Part shown: one piece after another, positions 7,050 through 15,600 of the stretch | Position numbering within the stretch: position 1 is the stretch's first letter | How the letters are laid out: the number at the start of each line of letters is the position of its first letter | Assembly: GCA_902491375.1 (NCBI GenBank) | Contig: CABUHE010000029.1 | Coordinates: forward strand, 1 to 25,052 | Direction of reading: 5' to 3' | Length of the DNA: 25,052 nt | Source: an uncultured Prevotella sp. | Lineage (GTDB): Bacteria; Bacteroidota; Bacteroidia; Bacteroidales; Bacteroidaceae | Notes under the pieces: model-generated | Seen by the model: the letters and a program-made list of their open reading frames with translations, nothing else | The model's database searches: none | What the model was told of the DNA's origin: nothing | Position numbers and translations under genes: made by a program

Positions 7050-9296
7050 TTATTGTCTGTTGTCGAGGAATTTCCTTGCGGCACGCAACTGATGACGCAT
7101 AATGCTCAGGAATTCCTGGCTCTCTTGCAGAATGTTGAGATACAGCAGTGAGACCTTCAGGTTAGCGTTGTTGTCGCGATACATTATGTCGATTACGCGT
7201 TTACGCATTACAGACAATTCGTCTTTACATTCATCGGCGATGTTGAGTGTTTCCTGATACAGGTCGTATCTGTTTGTTGAAATCATCTGTTCAGTATGAT
7301 TCATCAGTTCGTTTATTTTACGGCGTGTGCCTTCAAACTCGTCTATGAACTCCTGTGGCAACGGATTGAAGTTGTTGTCAACATGCTCCTTCACAGGTTC
7401 GAGCATACGTTTTAGACAGTAGACGAACTGCTGGTTACAGTTGGCTCCCAGGTGGAACCATGTGTTGCGCTCGATGGCAATCTGTGCCGGTATGCGGCGC
7501 ATCGCAAGAAGTTCTTTACGGCGGAACTTCTTGAGTTGTGACTGTTCCTCCTTTAGGGCGTTTCCACAGTGACGTAGCTCTTTGCGGTTTTCGTTACTGA
7601 TACCGTCAATGATTCTGTTAAACTGCTCAAGTGCAAAGTGAGTAACGAAACTCTGAGTGCGTGCTACGTGTTTTGATAGCAGATCCCAGACAATTTCCTT
7701 GTCGCGGGTGCGCATCATCAGCTGGAACACGTCGTCCTTCTTCTCCTCACGCTGTTTCTTGGCGAACTGACGGTTGCTGCGCCACAGCAGGTAAATGTCG
7801 AGAATCATGAATGCTACCATGACAGCAATACCGCCGAAGTGCATCAGTGCGCAGACAATAGCGCAGGTAGCGAAGGCCACACCGGCTGTGATAAACCAGC
7901 CACCGATTACAGAGATTACACCAGTTACGCGGAACACAGCACTTTCACGGCTCCATGCGCGGTCGGCGAGTGAACTACCCATTGCAACCATGAAGGTTAC
8001 GTAGGTTGTAGAGAGAGGAAGTTTGTAGTTTGTTCCGAATATTATAAGCATTGCTGCAAGTACAAGGTTGACAGCTGCGCGGACTTCGTCGAATGCAGCA
8101 CCTTCAGCCAATATAGCCTCTTCCTTGTTGAAACGGTTGTCAATCCATTTCTGCATTCTTTTCGGCATGTATTTTGACATAGTCTCGCTCATATCCTGTG
8201 TAAAGCGTACAATGCTGCGTGCTACTCGTGAAGAACCGAACATCTCGTCGCCCTCGTCCTGACGGCTCAGGTCAACACTGGTCTTGACAACGTTTTGTGC
8301 TTTCTTAGACGTTGTCATTGCGATGATCATTATAATTCCGGCAATCAGGAGGTAGAGCAGCGGACTTGTTGCTGATGACATGAGTGAAGTCATCATAAAT
8401 GTGCTGAAGTTTCCATTGCCGTTGGCAAGAAAATCCTGCAAAGAGTCAAGACCGGCAAGAGGTACACCGATGAAGTTCACAAGGTCGTTGCCGGCGAATG
8501 CCATTGCCAGTGCGAAAGTACCGGCCAAGACGATAATCTTGAATACGTTGACTTTGAGCAGATAAAACACTTCAGAGAGGATTGTCGTAACAACGAAAGC
8601 AACGGCAATCAGCATGTAAGTGTTGCTGTTAATCCAGCTACGCACATCTTCGTGGATGTAAGGTGAATCGCCCAGACCTTTGATGAAAATGAAGTAGGCA
8701 AGAGCCGTGAACGCGATTCCGCCGAAGATAGCGATTGTATAGCGCATGTGGCGTTTGTAATTGAACGTGAATATTACACGTGAAATCCATTGCACTATAA
8801 CTCCGAAGAAGAACGCTATGGCCACGGATACGAATATTGCTATAATCACACTCAACGCCTTGTCACTGTTAAGCAAATCGTAGATTGTGAGCGACGGGTC
8901 TGCGTGCATTTTCAGCATTGCCAGTATGAACGTACCTCCCAACAGCTCGAATACGAGTGAAACAGTTGTTGAAGTTGGCATTCCGAGCGTGTTGAACATG
9001 TCGAGAATAATCACGTCGGTCACCATTACGGCAAGGAAGATGGTCATTACTTCTTCAAATGAGTAATTCTCAGGCTTCATAATGCCGTGACGTGCCACGT
9101 CCATCATACCTGCGCTCATTACAGCACCGATCAGTACTCCTAATGACGCAACGAGTAGTACCGTACGGAATTTTGCGACTTTTGCGCCGATAGCTGAATT
9201 GAGGAAATTTACGGCGTCGTTACTTACGCCTACGAATAAGTCGAACACCGCTAATAGTAGCAGGAACGCGACTATCAAAAAATAAATTTCTGTCAT
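7050..9296 (-). CDS. pit: inorganic phosphate transporter, PHO4/Pit family, with PhoU-like C-terminal domain
   Basis: The 748-residue protein is a Pit-type phosphate permease. The repeated family signature appears twice: G-V-S-N-D-A-V-N-F at about 23-31 in the first helix and F-A-G-N-D-L-V-N-F-I-G near 267. Each half also has its P-x-S-T-T motif (M-P-T-S-T-T and L-P-L-S-T-T-Y). About ten to twelve hydrophobic helices cover residues 1-500. Residues about 510-748 are hydrophilic, charged and helical, with heptad-like stretches, resembling a PhoU-type cytosolic domain. This makes it longer than the roughly 500-residue E. coli PitA, a form common in Bacteroidota. It should import phosphate with protons or cations. 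It is a single-gene transcript, with its own -7 element upstream and a stem-loop downstream. Confidence 0.92.
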   Translation of the reverse strand: MTEIYFLIVAFLLLLAVFDLFVGVSNDAVNFLNSAIGAKVAKFRTVLLVASLGVLIGAVMSAGMMDVARHGIMKPENYSFEEVMTIFLAVMVTDVIILDMFNTLGMPTSTTVSLVFELLGGTFILAMLKMHADPSLTIYDLLNSDKALSVIIAIFVSVAIAFFFGVIVQWISRVIFTFNYKRHMRYTIAIFGGIAFTALAYFIFIKGLGDSPYIHEDVRSWINSNTYMLIAVAFVVTTILSEVFYLLKVNVFKIIVLAGTFALAMAFAGNDLVNFIGVPLAGLDSLQDFLANGNGNFSTFMMTSLMSSATSPLLYLLIAGIIMIIAMTTSKKAQNVVKTSVDLSRQDEGDEMFGSSRVARSIVRFTQDMSETMSKYMPKRMQKWIDNRFNKEEAILAEGAAFDEVRAAVNLVLAAMLIIFGTNYKLPLSTTYVTFMVAMGSSLADRAWSRESAVFRVTGVISVIGGWFITAGVAFATCAIVCALMHFGGIAVMVAFMILDIYLLWRSNRQFAKKQREEKKDDVFQLMMRTRDKEIVWDLLSKHVARTQSFVTHFALEQFNRIIDGISNENRKELRHCGNALKEEQSQLKKFRRKELLAMRRIPAQIAIERNTWFHLGANCNQQFVYCLKRMLEPVKEHVDNNFNPLPQEFIDEFEGTRRKINELMNHTEQMISTNRYDLYQETLNIADECKDELSVMRKRVIDIMYRDNNANLKVSLLYLNILQESQEFLSIMRHQLRAARKFLDNRQ

Positions 9297-9333
9297 AAAA
9301 ACGTTCTTGTTTTAACTGTTTTGATTCTGGCTG

Positions 9334-9341
9334 CAAAAATA
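9334..9341 (-). promoter_or_regulatory. promoter -7 element of the phosphate transporter gene
   Basis: The minus strand reads TATTTTTG, matching TAnnTTTG, 37 bases before the ATG. A -33 TTTG at the normal distance is not clear. Confidence 0.45.
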
Positions 9342-9410
9342 TAGCTAGTATATTTCAATGCGTTTAAACAGATATTTCATTTGTGTTACAATTAAGTCAT
9401 ATCCGTGTTG

Positions 9411-9441
9411 CAACACCTGTATACAATTCCTGTACAGGTTG
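9411..9441. promoter_or_regulatory. inverted repeat upstream of pit, possible operator
   Basis: The arms CAAC(A)CCTGTA (9411-9421) and TACAGGTTG (9433-9441) are complementary apart from one extra base, and sit about 75 bases upstream of the presumed pit start point. This could be a regulator site or simply a hairpin. No known consensus is recognised. Confidence 0.3.
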
Positions 9442-9671
9442 ATGTAATGTGTTGATATTCTTCACGTTATCCTGCTATTAAGTATCGCTTGCTAATTTAT
9501 GTAAGGCTCTTTATATACTAGGAATTATTCAATAAAATTTATAATTTTGACTGGTTGTAACGCATTGGGTAGTATGTACAGTCATTCTTGTTTTTGTTTG
9601 GTTCGTTATGTATTATTTAATTAATAATGTTAATTGTCATACCGTTTTCCAATATGCCGTTAATTGCATTG

Positions 9672-9737
9672 TCAAAGATGCTCTTTTGAATGCCGAAAGA
9701 CCCTCTTTTGCAGCATAAAAGGGCATCTTTTATGTAA
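9672..9737. repeat. intergenic palindromic repeat, copy 2
   Basis: The block AAGATGCTCTTTT near 9675-9687 pairs with AAAAGGGCATCTT near 9717-9729 with one G-T pair, giving a 13-bp outer stem. Inside it lies a second TTTT/AAAA hairpin with loop GCAGCAT. The order CTTTT, loop, AAAAG, then TGTAAAC resembles copy 1 at 301-385. It lies upstream of the YbjQ-family gene on the plus strand. Confidence 0.55.
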
Positions 9738-9820
9738 ACAAGTAGAATGAATGGCAAATTAGTAGTTATTAAATATGAAATTAACTGTATAATTCGAATA
9801 TTTTCACTATATTCGCATTG

Positions 9821-9827
9821 TAATTTG
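9821..9827 (+). promoter_or_regulatory. weak promoter -7 candidate for the YbjQ-family gene
   Basis: TAATTTG lies 20 bases before the ATG and is one base shorter than the TAnnTTTG consensus. No clear -33 element is seen, so this is a tentative call. Confidence 0.3.
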
Positions 9828-9847
9828 TAAAATTAACACAGAAAATT

Positions 9848-10165
9848 ATGTTAATATCAACAACACCAACTATAGAAGGTCACCCTATACTTGAATATAG
9901 GGGTGTGGTAACAGGAGAAACTATTGTAGGAGCTAACGTACTAAAAGATTTTATGGCTGGTCTGCGTGATTTCTTTGGTGGACGTAGCGGTACGTATGAG
10001 AAGGTTTTGCGTGAGGCAAAGGATACTGCTTTGCGTGAAATGGTCGAACGGGCAACGCAATTGGGCGCAAATGCCATTGTCGGTATTGACCTTGATTATG
10101 AGGCTATAGGGCAGAATGGCTCTATGCTTATGGTAACTTGCAGCGGAACAGCGGTTGTCATTTAG
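9848..10165 (+). CDS. YbjQ/UPF0145-family protein
   Basis: The 105-residue protein has the full length and layout of the YbjQ family, sometimes called heavy-metal-binding domain proteins, which form small pentamer-like oligomers. Recognisable parts are I-L-E-Y-R-G-V-V-T-G-E at 14-24, the G-A-N segment at 28-30, the variable glycine-rich loop F-F-G-G-R-S-G (42-48), the helix with R-E-M-V-E-R-A (63-69) and G-A-N-A-I-V-G-I-D at 73-81. It has no signal peptide or membrane segment. Its cellular role is not settled and metal binding is not certain. It is monocistronic and converges on the gene at 10477-10989. Its last codons and stop lie inside a perfect 13-bp hairpin, so the repeat element overlaps the coding end. 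Confidence 0.88.
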   Translation: MLISTTPTIEGHPILEYRGVVTGETIVGANVLKDFMAGLRDFFGGRSGTYEKVLREAKDTALREMVERATQLGANAIVGIDLDYEAIGQNGSMLMVTCSGTAVVI

Positions 10166-10207
10166 CCGGAGGCTAAATGACAATTAACAATTAAAAGTTA
10201 AACCACG
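10155..10207 (+). repeat. hairpin plus AT-rich tail at the YbjQ-family gene end
   Basis: Positions 10155-10167 and 10171-10183 are a perfect 13-bp inverted repeat around GGA, enclosing the stop codon (10163-10165). The AT-rich tail up to 10207 (AATTAACAATTAAAA, then GTTAAACCACG) matches, in inverted orientation relative to the window, the tails of the two 64-bp repeats at 10380 and 10454. It could act as a terminator for the plus-strand gene. Confidence 0.65.
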
Positions 10208-10476
10208 TGGGTGATGTTATTCAGTTTGTTACTGAATAATAAGTAAGCATTGTAGTTTGTATTAGGACGTATTCTGATTGGATAGTAAATTCAAGGATTA
10301 AACCTTGCGATTATTCCTGTTTGGATAGAATAATGAAATAATAAGAATACCGAAGCCTTAATATTTAATAGATGTATAACCTCGTTGTTTAATTTTTAAT
10401 TGTTACTTGTTAATTTTGTGCGAAGCGTTAGCTTTGCACAACTTAATGTAAACCCTCGTTGTTTAATTTTTAATTG
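10166..10476. other. convergent intergenic region with repeats and hairpins
   Basis: The gap between two convergent genes holds one hairpin-tail repeat at each end plus a tandem copy. The middle (10208-10379) has further short stems: TTATTCAGT/ACTGAATAA near 10218-10240, CAAGG/CCTTG near 10293-10308, and ATTATTC/GAATAAT near 10310-10334. I see no coding frame and no full promoter. Confidence 0.6.
10380..10443 (-). repeat. 64-bp hairpin-tail repeat, copy A
   Basis: On the minus strand this is a hairpin (arms GTGC-A-AAGC and GCTT-C-GCAC around TAAC) followed by an AT-rich tail ending in ACAACGAGG. It is identical to copy B, 74 bases away, except for one base pair in the outer stem (T-A here, G-C there). 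Confidence 0.75.
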
Positions 10477-10517
10477 TTACTTGTTAATTTTGGGCGAAGC
10501 GTTAGCTTTGCCCAACT
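10454..10517 (-). repeat. 64-bp hairpin-tail repeat, copy B, overlapping a gene end
   Basis: This is the second tandem copy, with stem arms GGGC-A-AAGC and GCTT-C-GCCC. Positions 10477-10517 lie inside the coding region of the gene at 10477-10989 and supply its last residues and its TAA. The repeat may also terminate the minus-strand transcript. Confidence 0.75.
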
Positions 10518-10989
10518 CGTATGCTTTGGCTGCCATGCGATTGATTATGTTTTCAGCCGCGTCAATATCCATCTCACCTATTTCCGGATGTCGGGTGTAT
10601 GATTTAACATGTTCGTCTTCAGTTTCGATGCGCCCGGAAAGCAGGTTGGTAAAGTTTCGGCGGTATTCTTCAACCATAACTTTGAACATTTCGTCGGTGC
10701 GGCAGGCGAAACGGACAAGGTCTATTTCTGTGGTTGAAGGCTTAATGAAGTCTTTCAGCAGATTTTCAGCCTCGTCAGCCTCATAGTTCATGCGTGATAT
10801 TGCGTAAAATGCCTCCTGATTGAACGCCTTTGATATAAGTTCATAATGATTGAGCATCATGCGTTTTATGTTCTTCGGCTCGAAACGTTCTTGAATATCT
10901 GTGTCAGTGTTTGATTCGAGAACGGCCGTAACGTAATACTTGAAAAACGCACGCACAAGGGCGGCGAGTACGATGTCTTTAGTGATCAT
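10477..10989 (-). CDS. hypothetical protein, 170 residues
   Basis: I do not recognise this family. The protein is soluble-looking, mostly helical and rich in charged residues, with no signal peptide, membrane segment or cysteine cluster; cysteine occurs only once. The N terminus (I-T-K-D-I-V-L-A-A-L-V-R-A-F-F-K-Y-Y) could be an amphipathic helix. The coding frame is intact, starts with ATG 15 bases after the queG stop and shares its strand, so it is probably the last gene of that operon. The final residues G-K-A-N-A-S-P-K-I-N-K are encoded by a repeat element, so the native C terminus was probably nearer residue 158. Codon use is like its neighbours. Confidence 0.75.
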   Translation of the reverse strand: MITKDIVLAALVRAFFKYYVTAVLESNTDTDIQERFEPKNIKRMMLNHYELISKAFNQEAFYAISRMNYEADEAENLLKDFIKPSTTEIDLVRFACRTDEMFKVMVEEYRRNFTNLLSGRIETEDEHVKSYTRHPEIGEMDIDAAENIINRMAAKAYELGKANASPKINK

Positions 10990-11004
10990 GCTTCTTTATG
11001 TTCA

Positions 11005-11943
11005 TTAGTTGTTGCTGCTGTCGTCTGTGGCTGACGCGACAGCATGTATATTTCTAATTAGTCCTTCATATTTTGCCCTTTTTACAGCGCTGCCTTTGAA
11101 CAGCTGACGGTAACGCTCAACCGAAAGTTGCTGCCAGTCGGCGCTTGTCATTTCAAGAAGTTCGGGCTTCGGAGTCAGTTGTGGGTCGTTGGTCGGTGTT
11201 ACAAATCTGTTCCACGGACAGGAATCCTGACAACGGTCGCAGCCGTAGATGCAATTACCCATTTTCTTCGCAGCTTCTGTCGGAATGTCTCCCCGGTTCT
11301 CAATAGTCAGATATGACAGACATTTGGATGAATTAAACGGCTCATCTTTGCTTATAGCACCTGTTGGGCAGGCGTTAAGACATGCATGGCATGTGCCGCA
11401 GCGTGATTTTACAGGTGAGTCGTAAACGTCTGGTTCAGTGCAGATAAAGAGTTCGCCGAGGAAGAACATACTGCCTGCATGAGGTATTATAAGCTGGTGG
11501 TTGCGGCCTATCCAGCCAAGACCAGCCTGCATGGCCCAGTAACGTTCAAGTACAGGAGCTGTGTCGCAGAAGGCATGGTATTCGGTTATTCCAAGACGTG
11601 AGGCGAGAGTATGAAGTCGTGATTTTACAATGTCGTGATAGTCAAGTCCTAATGCGTATGACGCAAATTGATATTGCCCTTCTTGCAGTCGTCGGGCAGG
11701 AGCGTAATTGAGTGCGACGCTTACTATGCATTTTACACCTGGCATGAGAAGTTCTGGATCAAACCTTTTTTCAACATTACGGTTCATGTATTCCATGTCG
11801 GCATATCCTTTGACGGTCAGCCAACTGTTAAATGTTGTAGCACATTCTTTGCTTACGGGCTCAGCTTTGACTAGTCCGCAGGCAAAAAAGCCGAGGGCTT
11901 GTGCCTCGGCCTTTATGTGTTTACTCGAAAGTCTTAAACTCAT
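11005..11943 (-). CDS. queG: epoxyqueuosine reductase QueG
   Basis: The 312-residue protein is a cobalamin- and iron-sulfur-dependent epoxyqueuosine reductase, which performs the last step of queuosine synthesis in tRNA wobble position 34. Two 4Fe-4S cysteine sets are visible: C-G-T-C-H-A-C-L-N-A-C-P (cysteines 182, 185, 188, 192) and C-x3-C-D-R-C-Q-D-S-C-P-W-N (231, 235, 238, 242). The DUF1730 N-terminal half contains F-C-D-T-A-P-V-L-E-R (126-135), whose aspartate (D127) is the expected catalytic acid, and G-L-G-W-I-G-R-N (141-148). Length is slightly short of the usual 310-380 residues because the C-terminal HEAT-like extension of some homologues is absent. Its ATG lies 23 bases inside the deacetylase gene, so the two are probably coupled. 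Confidence 0.95.
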   Translation of the reverse strand: MSLRLSSKHIKAEAQALGFFACGLVKAEPVSKECATTFNSWLTVKGYADMEYMNRNVEKRFDPELLMPGVKCIVSVALNYAPARRLQEGQYQFASYALGLDYHDIVKSRLHTLASRLGITEYHAFCDTAPVLERYWAMQAGLGWIGRNHQLIIPHAGSMFFLGELFICTEPDVYDSPVKSRCGTCHACLNACPTGAISKDEPFNSSKCLSYLTIENRGDIPTEAAKKMGNCIYGCDRCQDSCPWNRFVTPTNDPQLTPKPELLEMTSADWQQLSVERYRQLFKGSAVKRAKYEGLIRNIHAVASATDDSSNN

Positions 11944-12532
11944 ATCCTTGCTCTTTCATCCACTTCAGTGCTTCGGGCAATGCGTAACGCAGCTTGTCGA
12001 TGCTCTTTAGTGAGTCATGAAATGTTATTATCGAACCGTTACGTGTGTATCGTTTTACGTTTTTCAATACGTCTTCAGCTGTAAGCCATTTGCTGTAATC
12101 GCGTGTTACGAGATCCCACATAACGATGCGGTATTTTCGTCCTAACCAGAAGTACTGATCCCATCTCATCCAGCCATGTGGCGGTCGGAACAGATGCGCG
12201 TTTATAAGTTGATTGGCTTTTTCCGCATTTGCGTTGTATGATTTTGTTGTATGCTTGAATCCTCCCCAGTGGTTGAACGTGTGGTTGCCGACTTGATGGC
12301 CTGCATCTACAATCTTTTTGAACAGGTCGGGATATTTTCTGACGTTGTCGCCAACGACGAAAAATGTTGCATGGGCATTATATTTTGCCAGTGTTTCAAG
12401 TACGAAAGGGGTAGATTCGGGTATGGGACCGTCGTCGAAAGTCAGGTAAACCGCTTTCTCGTTTTTGTCCATACGCCATGTAGCCCGTGGATAGAGCCAG
12501 CGTAGCCATTTGGCAGGCTGCTCGATAATCAT
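11921..12532 (-). CDS. polysaccharide deacetylase (NodB homology domain) family protein
   Basis: With the ATG at 12532 the product has 203 residues; a longer frame exists from TTG at 12607, but ATG with an A-rich AAAGAAAG stretch before it is the better start. The NodB motifs are in order: T-F-D-D-G-P (catalytic base and metal aspartate), H-T-F-N-H (metal histidines), R-P-P-H-G (motif 3), M-W-D-L-V-T-R-D-Y-S (motif 4) and T-F-H-D-S (motif 5). These fit a metal-dependent carbohydrate esterase family 4 enzyme removing N-acetyl groups from a glycan. No signal peptide or membrane anchor is visible from either start, which is unusual for an enzyme acting on an exported glycan. It lies 96 bases after the DUF2723 gene and overlaps queG. 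Confidence 0.88.
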   Translation of the reverse strand: MIIEQPAKWLRWLYPRATWRMDKNEKAVYLTFDDGPIPESTPFVLETLAKYNAHATFFVVGDNVRKYPDLFKKIVDAGHQVGNHTFNHWGGFKHTTKSYNANAEKANQLINAHLFRPPHGWMRWDQYFWLGRKYRIVMWDLVTRDYSKWLTAEDVLKNVKRYTRNGSIITFHDSLKSIDKLRYALPEALKWMKEQGYEFKTFE

Positions 12533-12628
12533 CTTTCTTTGTTGGTAGTTTATTGATTTAAAAGCTGAAAGACGATAAAAGGCTTGTCGGCCTTTAACGC
12601 CTTTCAACTTCGTATAACTTAATGTTTT

Positions 12629-15600
12629 TTACTGTGGCATAGCTCCGCCCTTAGCGTGGTAGGTCGCTATATCGGCATTGAACGTCTTGGTGAGCTTGTT
12701 TGCAAGATTGCTGTCAAACAGATTTGCTGTGTCAATGCACATATTCATAATGTAAATGTGCATTACGCAGTCTTGCTGTGCCTGTGTGAAACGGCTGCCA
12801 GTAAGTGAGTTGTACCACATCATGTATTGGTGCGAGTTCTTGAATACCTCGTTCAGAATCTCTGTCGCTTTGGCTTTATTGCCTAAATGGGCGTATGCCT
12901 TTGCAATGTCGAGTCCACCGCTGAGGTAGTTCATAGGCACATTATATGAAGGTAATACTTTATCGGCATAAGCAAGGACTTTCTTTGCTTTCTCAGTCTT
13001 GCCTTCAGCAATGAGGTTGAGAGCCAGCTGTGCAAATAGTCTGCGGTGTGTATAGCACATGCGCATTACAGTTTCATCCAGGTAGATACCTTTCTTATCA
13101 AGACCGCCATACTTGAAGCGTGTCATCATGTTGGTGTAGACACGTTCTGTATCGAAGTTCTTTGCACCTGCGACGTTTGTCGTGAATGGTGTGATACGGT
13201 TGACAAGACCTTCTTGTACAAAGTTATCGCCAAGGTTCATATAGTTTTCTGAACCAACAGTTGTTGCGACATATACTGGGCGTGTCCAGTTACTTTGTGC
13301 AATAATTTCAAGCATCATCAGGTCGTTCTTGTAGAGTGCGTCCTTACCTTTGAGAGAAATAATCATGCGGTCAGGTATTGAATCTGCCGCCATCATCATT
13401 CCGCTATTTCTTACTGCATTCTTATCGATTGTAATGTAAAGAGTGTCAGTAGGAATGAAGTGGAGGTCAGCATCTTTAGAACGTACCCAGTGCTTCATTA
13501 TATTCTTAAGCTCGAAAGGATTGTCGCCGAATGCGGCTTTCGCTTCTTTAGGATTGGTCTTGTAGAGTTCAAGTATCTGACTCTTAGCATCCGGACGAAC
13601 CTCGATATACTCATTAGTACCTGAGCAGTAATCAAGGCGTGGCCATGTTATAGGCAGAGCTGGTGAGTCGTATGCTCCACGGCACATTTGGTCGATATAC
13701 CAGTCTGTTGCAAGATAGCTGAGGTTGCAGACACGTGCGTCTGTTCTGACACCTTCAACTTCCTGATTGTACCAAAGCGGGAATGTGTCATTGTCGCCGT
13801 TTGTGAAGACAATCGGGTTTCCCTTGTCTTGCAGTGACATGAGGTAGTTCTGACCGAAGTCGCGGCATGTGTAACGTCCGCTGCGGTCGTGGTCGTCCCA
13901 TGTCTGGCTTGCCATCTGAATAGGTACAAGCAGACAAAGTATTGATACGACTGCTGTAACGGCTGTACCGTTAAGTTTGAGATATTTCTTGAGTAGGTCT
14001 ATTATTGCTGCGACGCCGATACCACACCATATTGCGAATGCATAGAATGAACCTGCGTATGCATAGTCACGCTCACGTGGCTGCATAGGTGTCTGGTTAA
14101 GGTACAGAACGATAGCAAGACCTGTCATGAAGAACAGGAAGAATACTACCCAGAACTGACGTATGCCACGCTGTCCACGGTAAGCCTGCCAGAACAGGCC
14201 AATCAGACCGAGCAGCAGAGGCAGGCAGTAGAATACGTTATGGCCTTTGTTGTTCTTGAGATCGTCCGGCAGTTTACTCTGGTCGCCAAGGCGGAGATTG
14301 TCGAGGAACGATATACCTGTAATCCAGTTACCGTGCTCCAGTTCGCCGTTGCCCTGGATATCGTTCTGACGTCCGGCAAAGTTCCACATAAAGTAGCGCC
14401 AGTACATAAAGTTGCACTGATAAGAGAGGAAGAAACGTAAATTCTCCATCATTGTCGGCATCTTCACTGTTATAGGTTCTCCGCAACGGTCGTAAGGAAC
14501 CTGAGTGCCTTCAACACCACCCATCCAGCTTTCGTAAGCGTCAGCATGGGCTGCGCTCCACATACGCGGGAAAATCATATTCTGTGCGTATGAATAGTCA
14601 CGTTTGCGGCTTACAATGAAGTAAGAGTCCTTTTCGTCAGGTGATGCCTTCTCTTTGCGTTGGTATATCGGTGCGCCTTCATTCATGTGAGGTTTGCACA
14701 TACCGTCCTCAATGTCAAGCTTAACCTGTGATGTGTATGCCTGACCGTAAACAAGTGGTGTGTCGCCGTATTGGTCGCGGCTGAGGTAACTGCCAAGAGT
14801 GAATATGTCTTCAGGCGAGTTTTGGTCCATAGGAGGGTTGGCAGAAGAGCGGATTACGATAAGCGCGTAGCTTGAATATCCAATCATAAGCATCAGCATG
14901 CAGAGCAGAACAGTGTTCTTTATGCGTGCGCTTACAAATGGCTTCTTTGCTTTTCCGCTGACAATCTGACGATTAACGACGAACCAAAGTATTGCTAAAA
15001 TAACAACTCCGATGAAGAATGCAGACCATCCATATCCGTAGAAGGGTACGCCAAGCATGGCTACCGAAAGAACGAAAGATATGTTGCTGCGCTTGAAACT
15101 CTTGTTGGTGTAGCTTTCGTAAATAGCCCAGATAACTGTTGCAACAAGCAGAATGATGTAAATTATCACACCTGTGTTGAAAGGACATCCAAGTGTATTG
15201 ACGAAGAACAGCTCAAACCAACCGCCTACAGTAACAATTCCCGGCACAACGCCGTAAAGTATCGCGGCAATAAGTACAAATGATATGATTAAAGCTACGA
15301 GCGAGCCTTTAAGGTTTGCGTTGGGGAATTTGCGGTAGTAGAACACAAGTACCATGGCTGATACGCACAGAAGATTGAGCAGGTGGACACCGATGCTCAA
15401 TCCGGTCATGTACATAATAAGTATAAGCCAACGGTCGCTGTGTGGCTCATCTGCGTGGTCTTCCCATTTAAGTATGAGCCAGAATACCACTGCGGTGAAT
15501 GCTGACGAGTAAGCATAAACCTCACCTTCGACTGCGCTGAACCAGAATGTATCGCTGAATGTGTAGATAAGCGCACCGACGAGTCCACTTGCTTCAATGG

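Larger units (their letters stand above)
9297..9847. other. divergent intergenic region between pit and the YbjQ-family gene
   Basis: This 551-base gap separates two divergent genes. From left to right it holds the pit -7 element, an inverted repeat (9411-9441), an AT-rich stretch with no obvious signal (9442-9665), a palindromic repeat (9672-9737) and a weak promoter for the YbjQ-family gene. I see no coding frame. Confidence 0.7.

Noticed and set aside
10155..10517. CRISPR array
   Set aside because: Only two direct copies plus one inverted relative, 74 bases apart, with a ten-base spacing and no cas genes; they fit a hairpin repeat family instead.
10400..10786. 128-codon plus-strand frame across the repeats and the 3' part of the hypothetical gene
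   Set aside because: It begins in repeat DNA and runs antisense to a frame that is better placed in an operon; no motifs.
12533..12607. Longer deacetylase start at TTG 12607
   Set aside because: The ATG at 12532 is a stronger start codon with an A-rich upstream stretch, and the added 25 residues look neither like a signal peptide nor a conserved domain.
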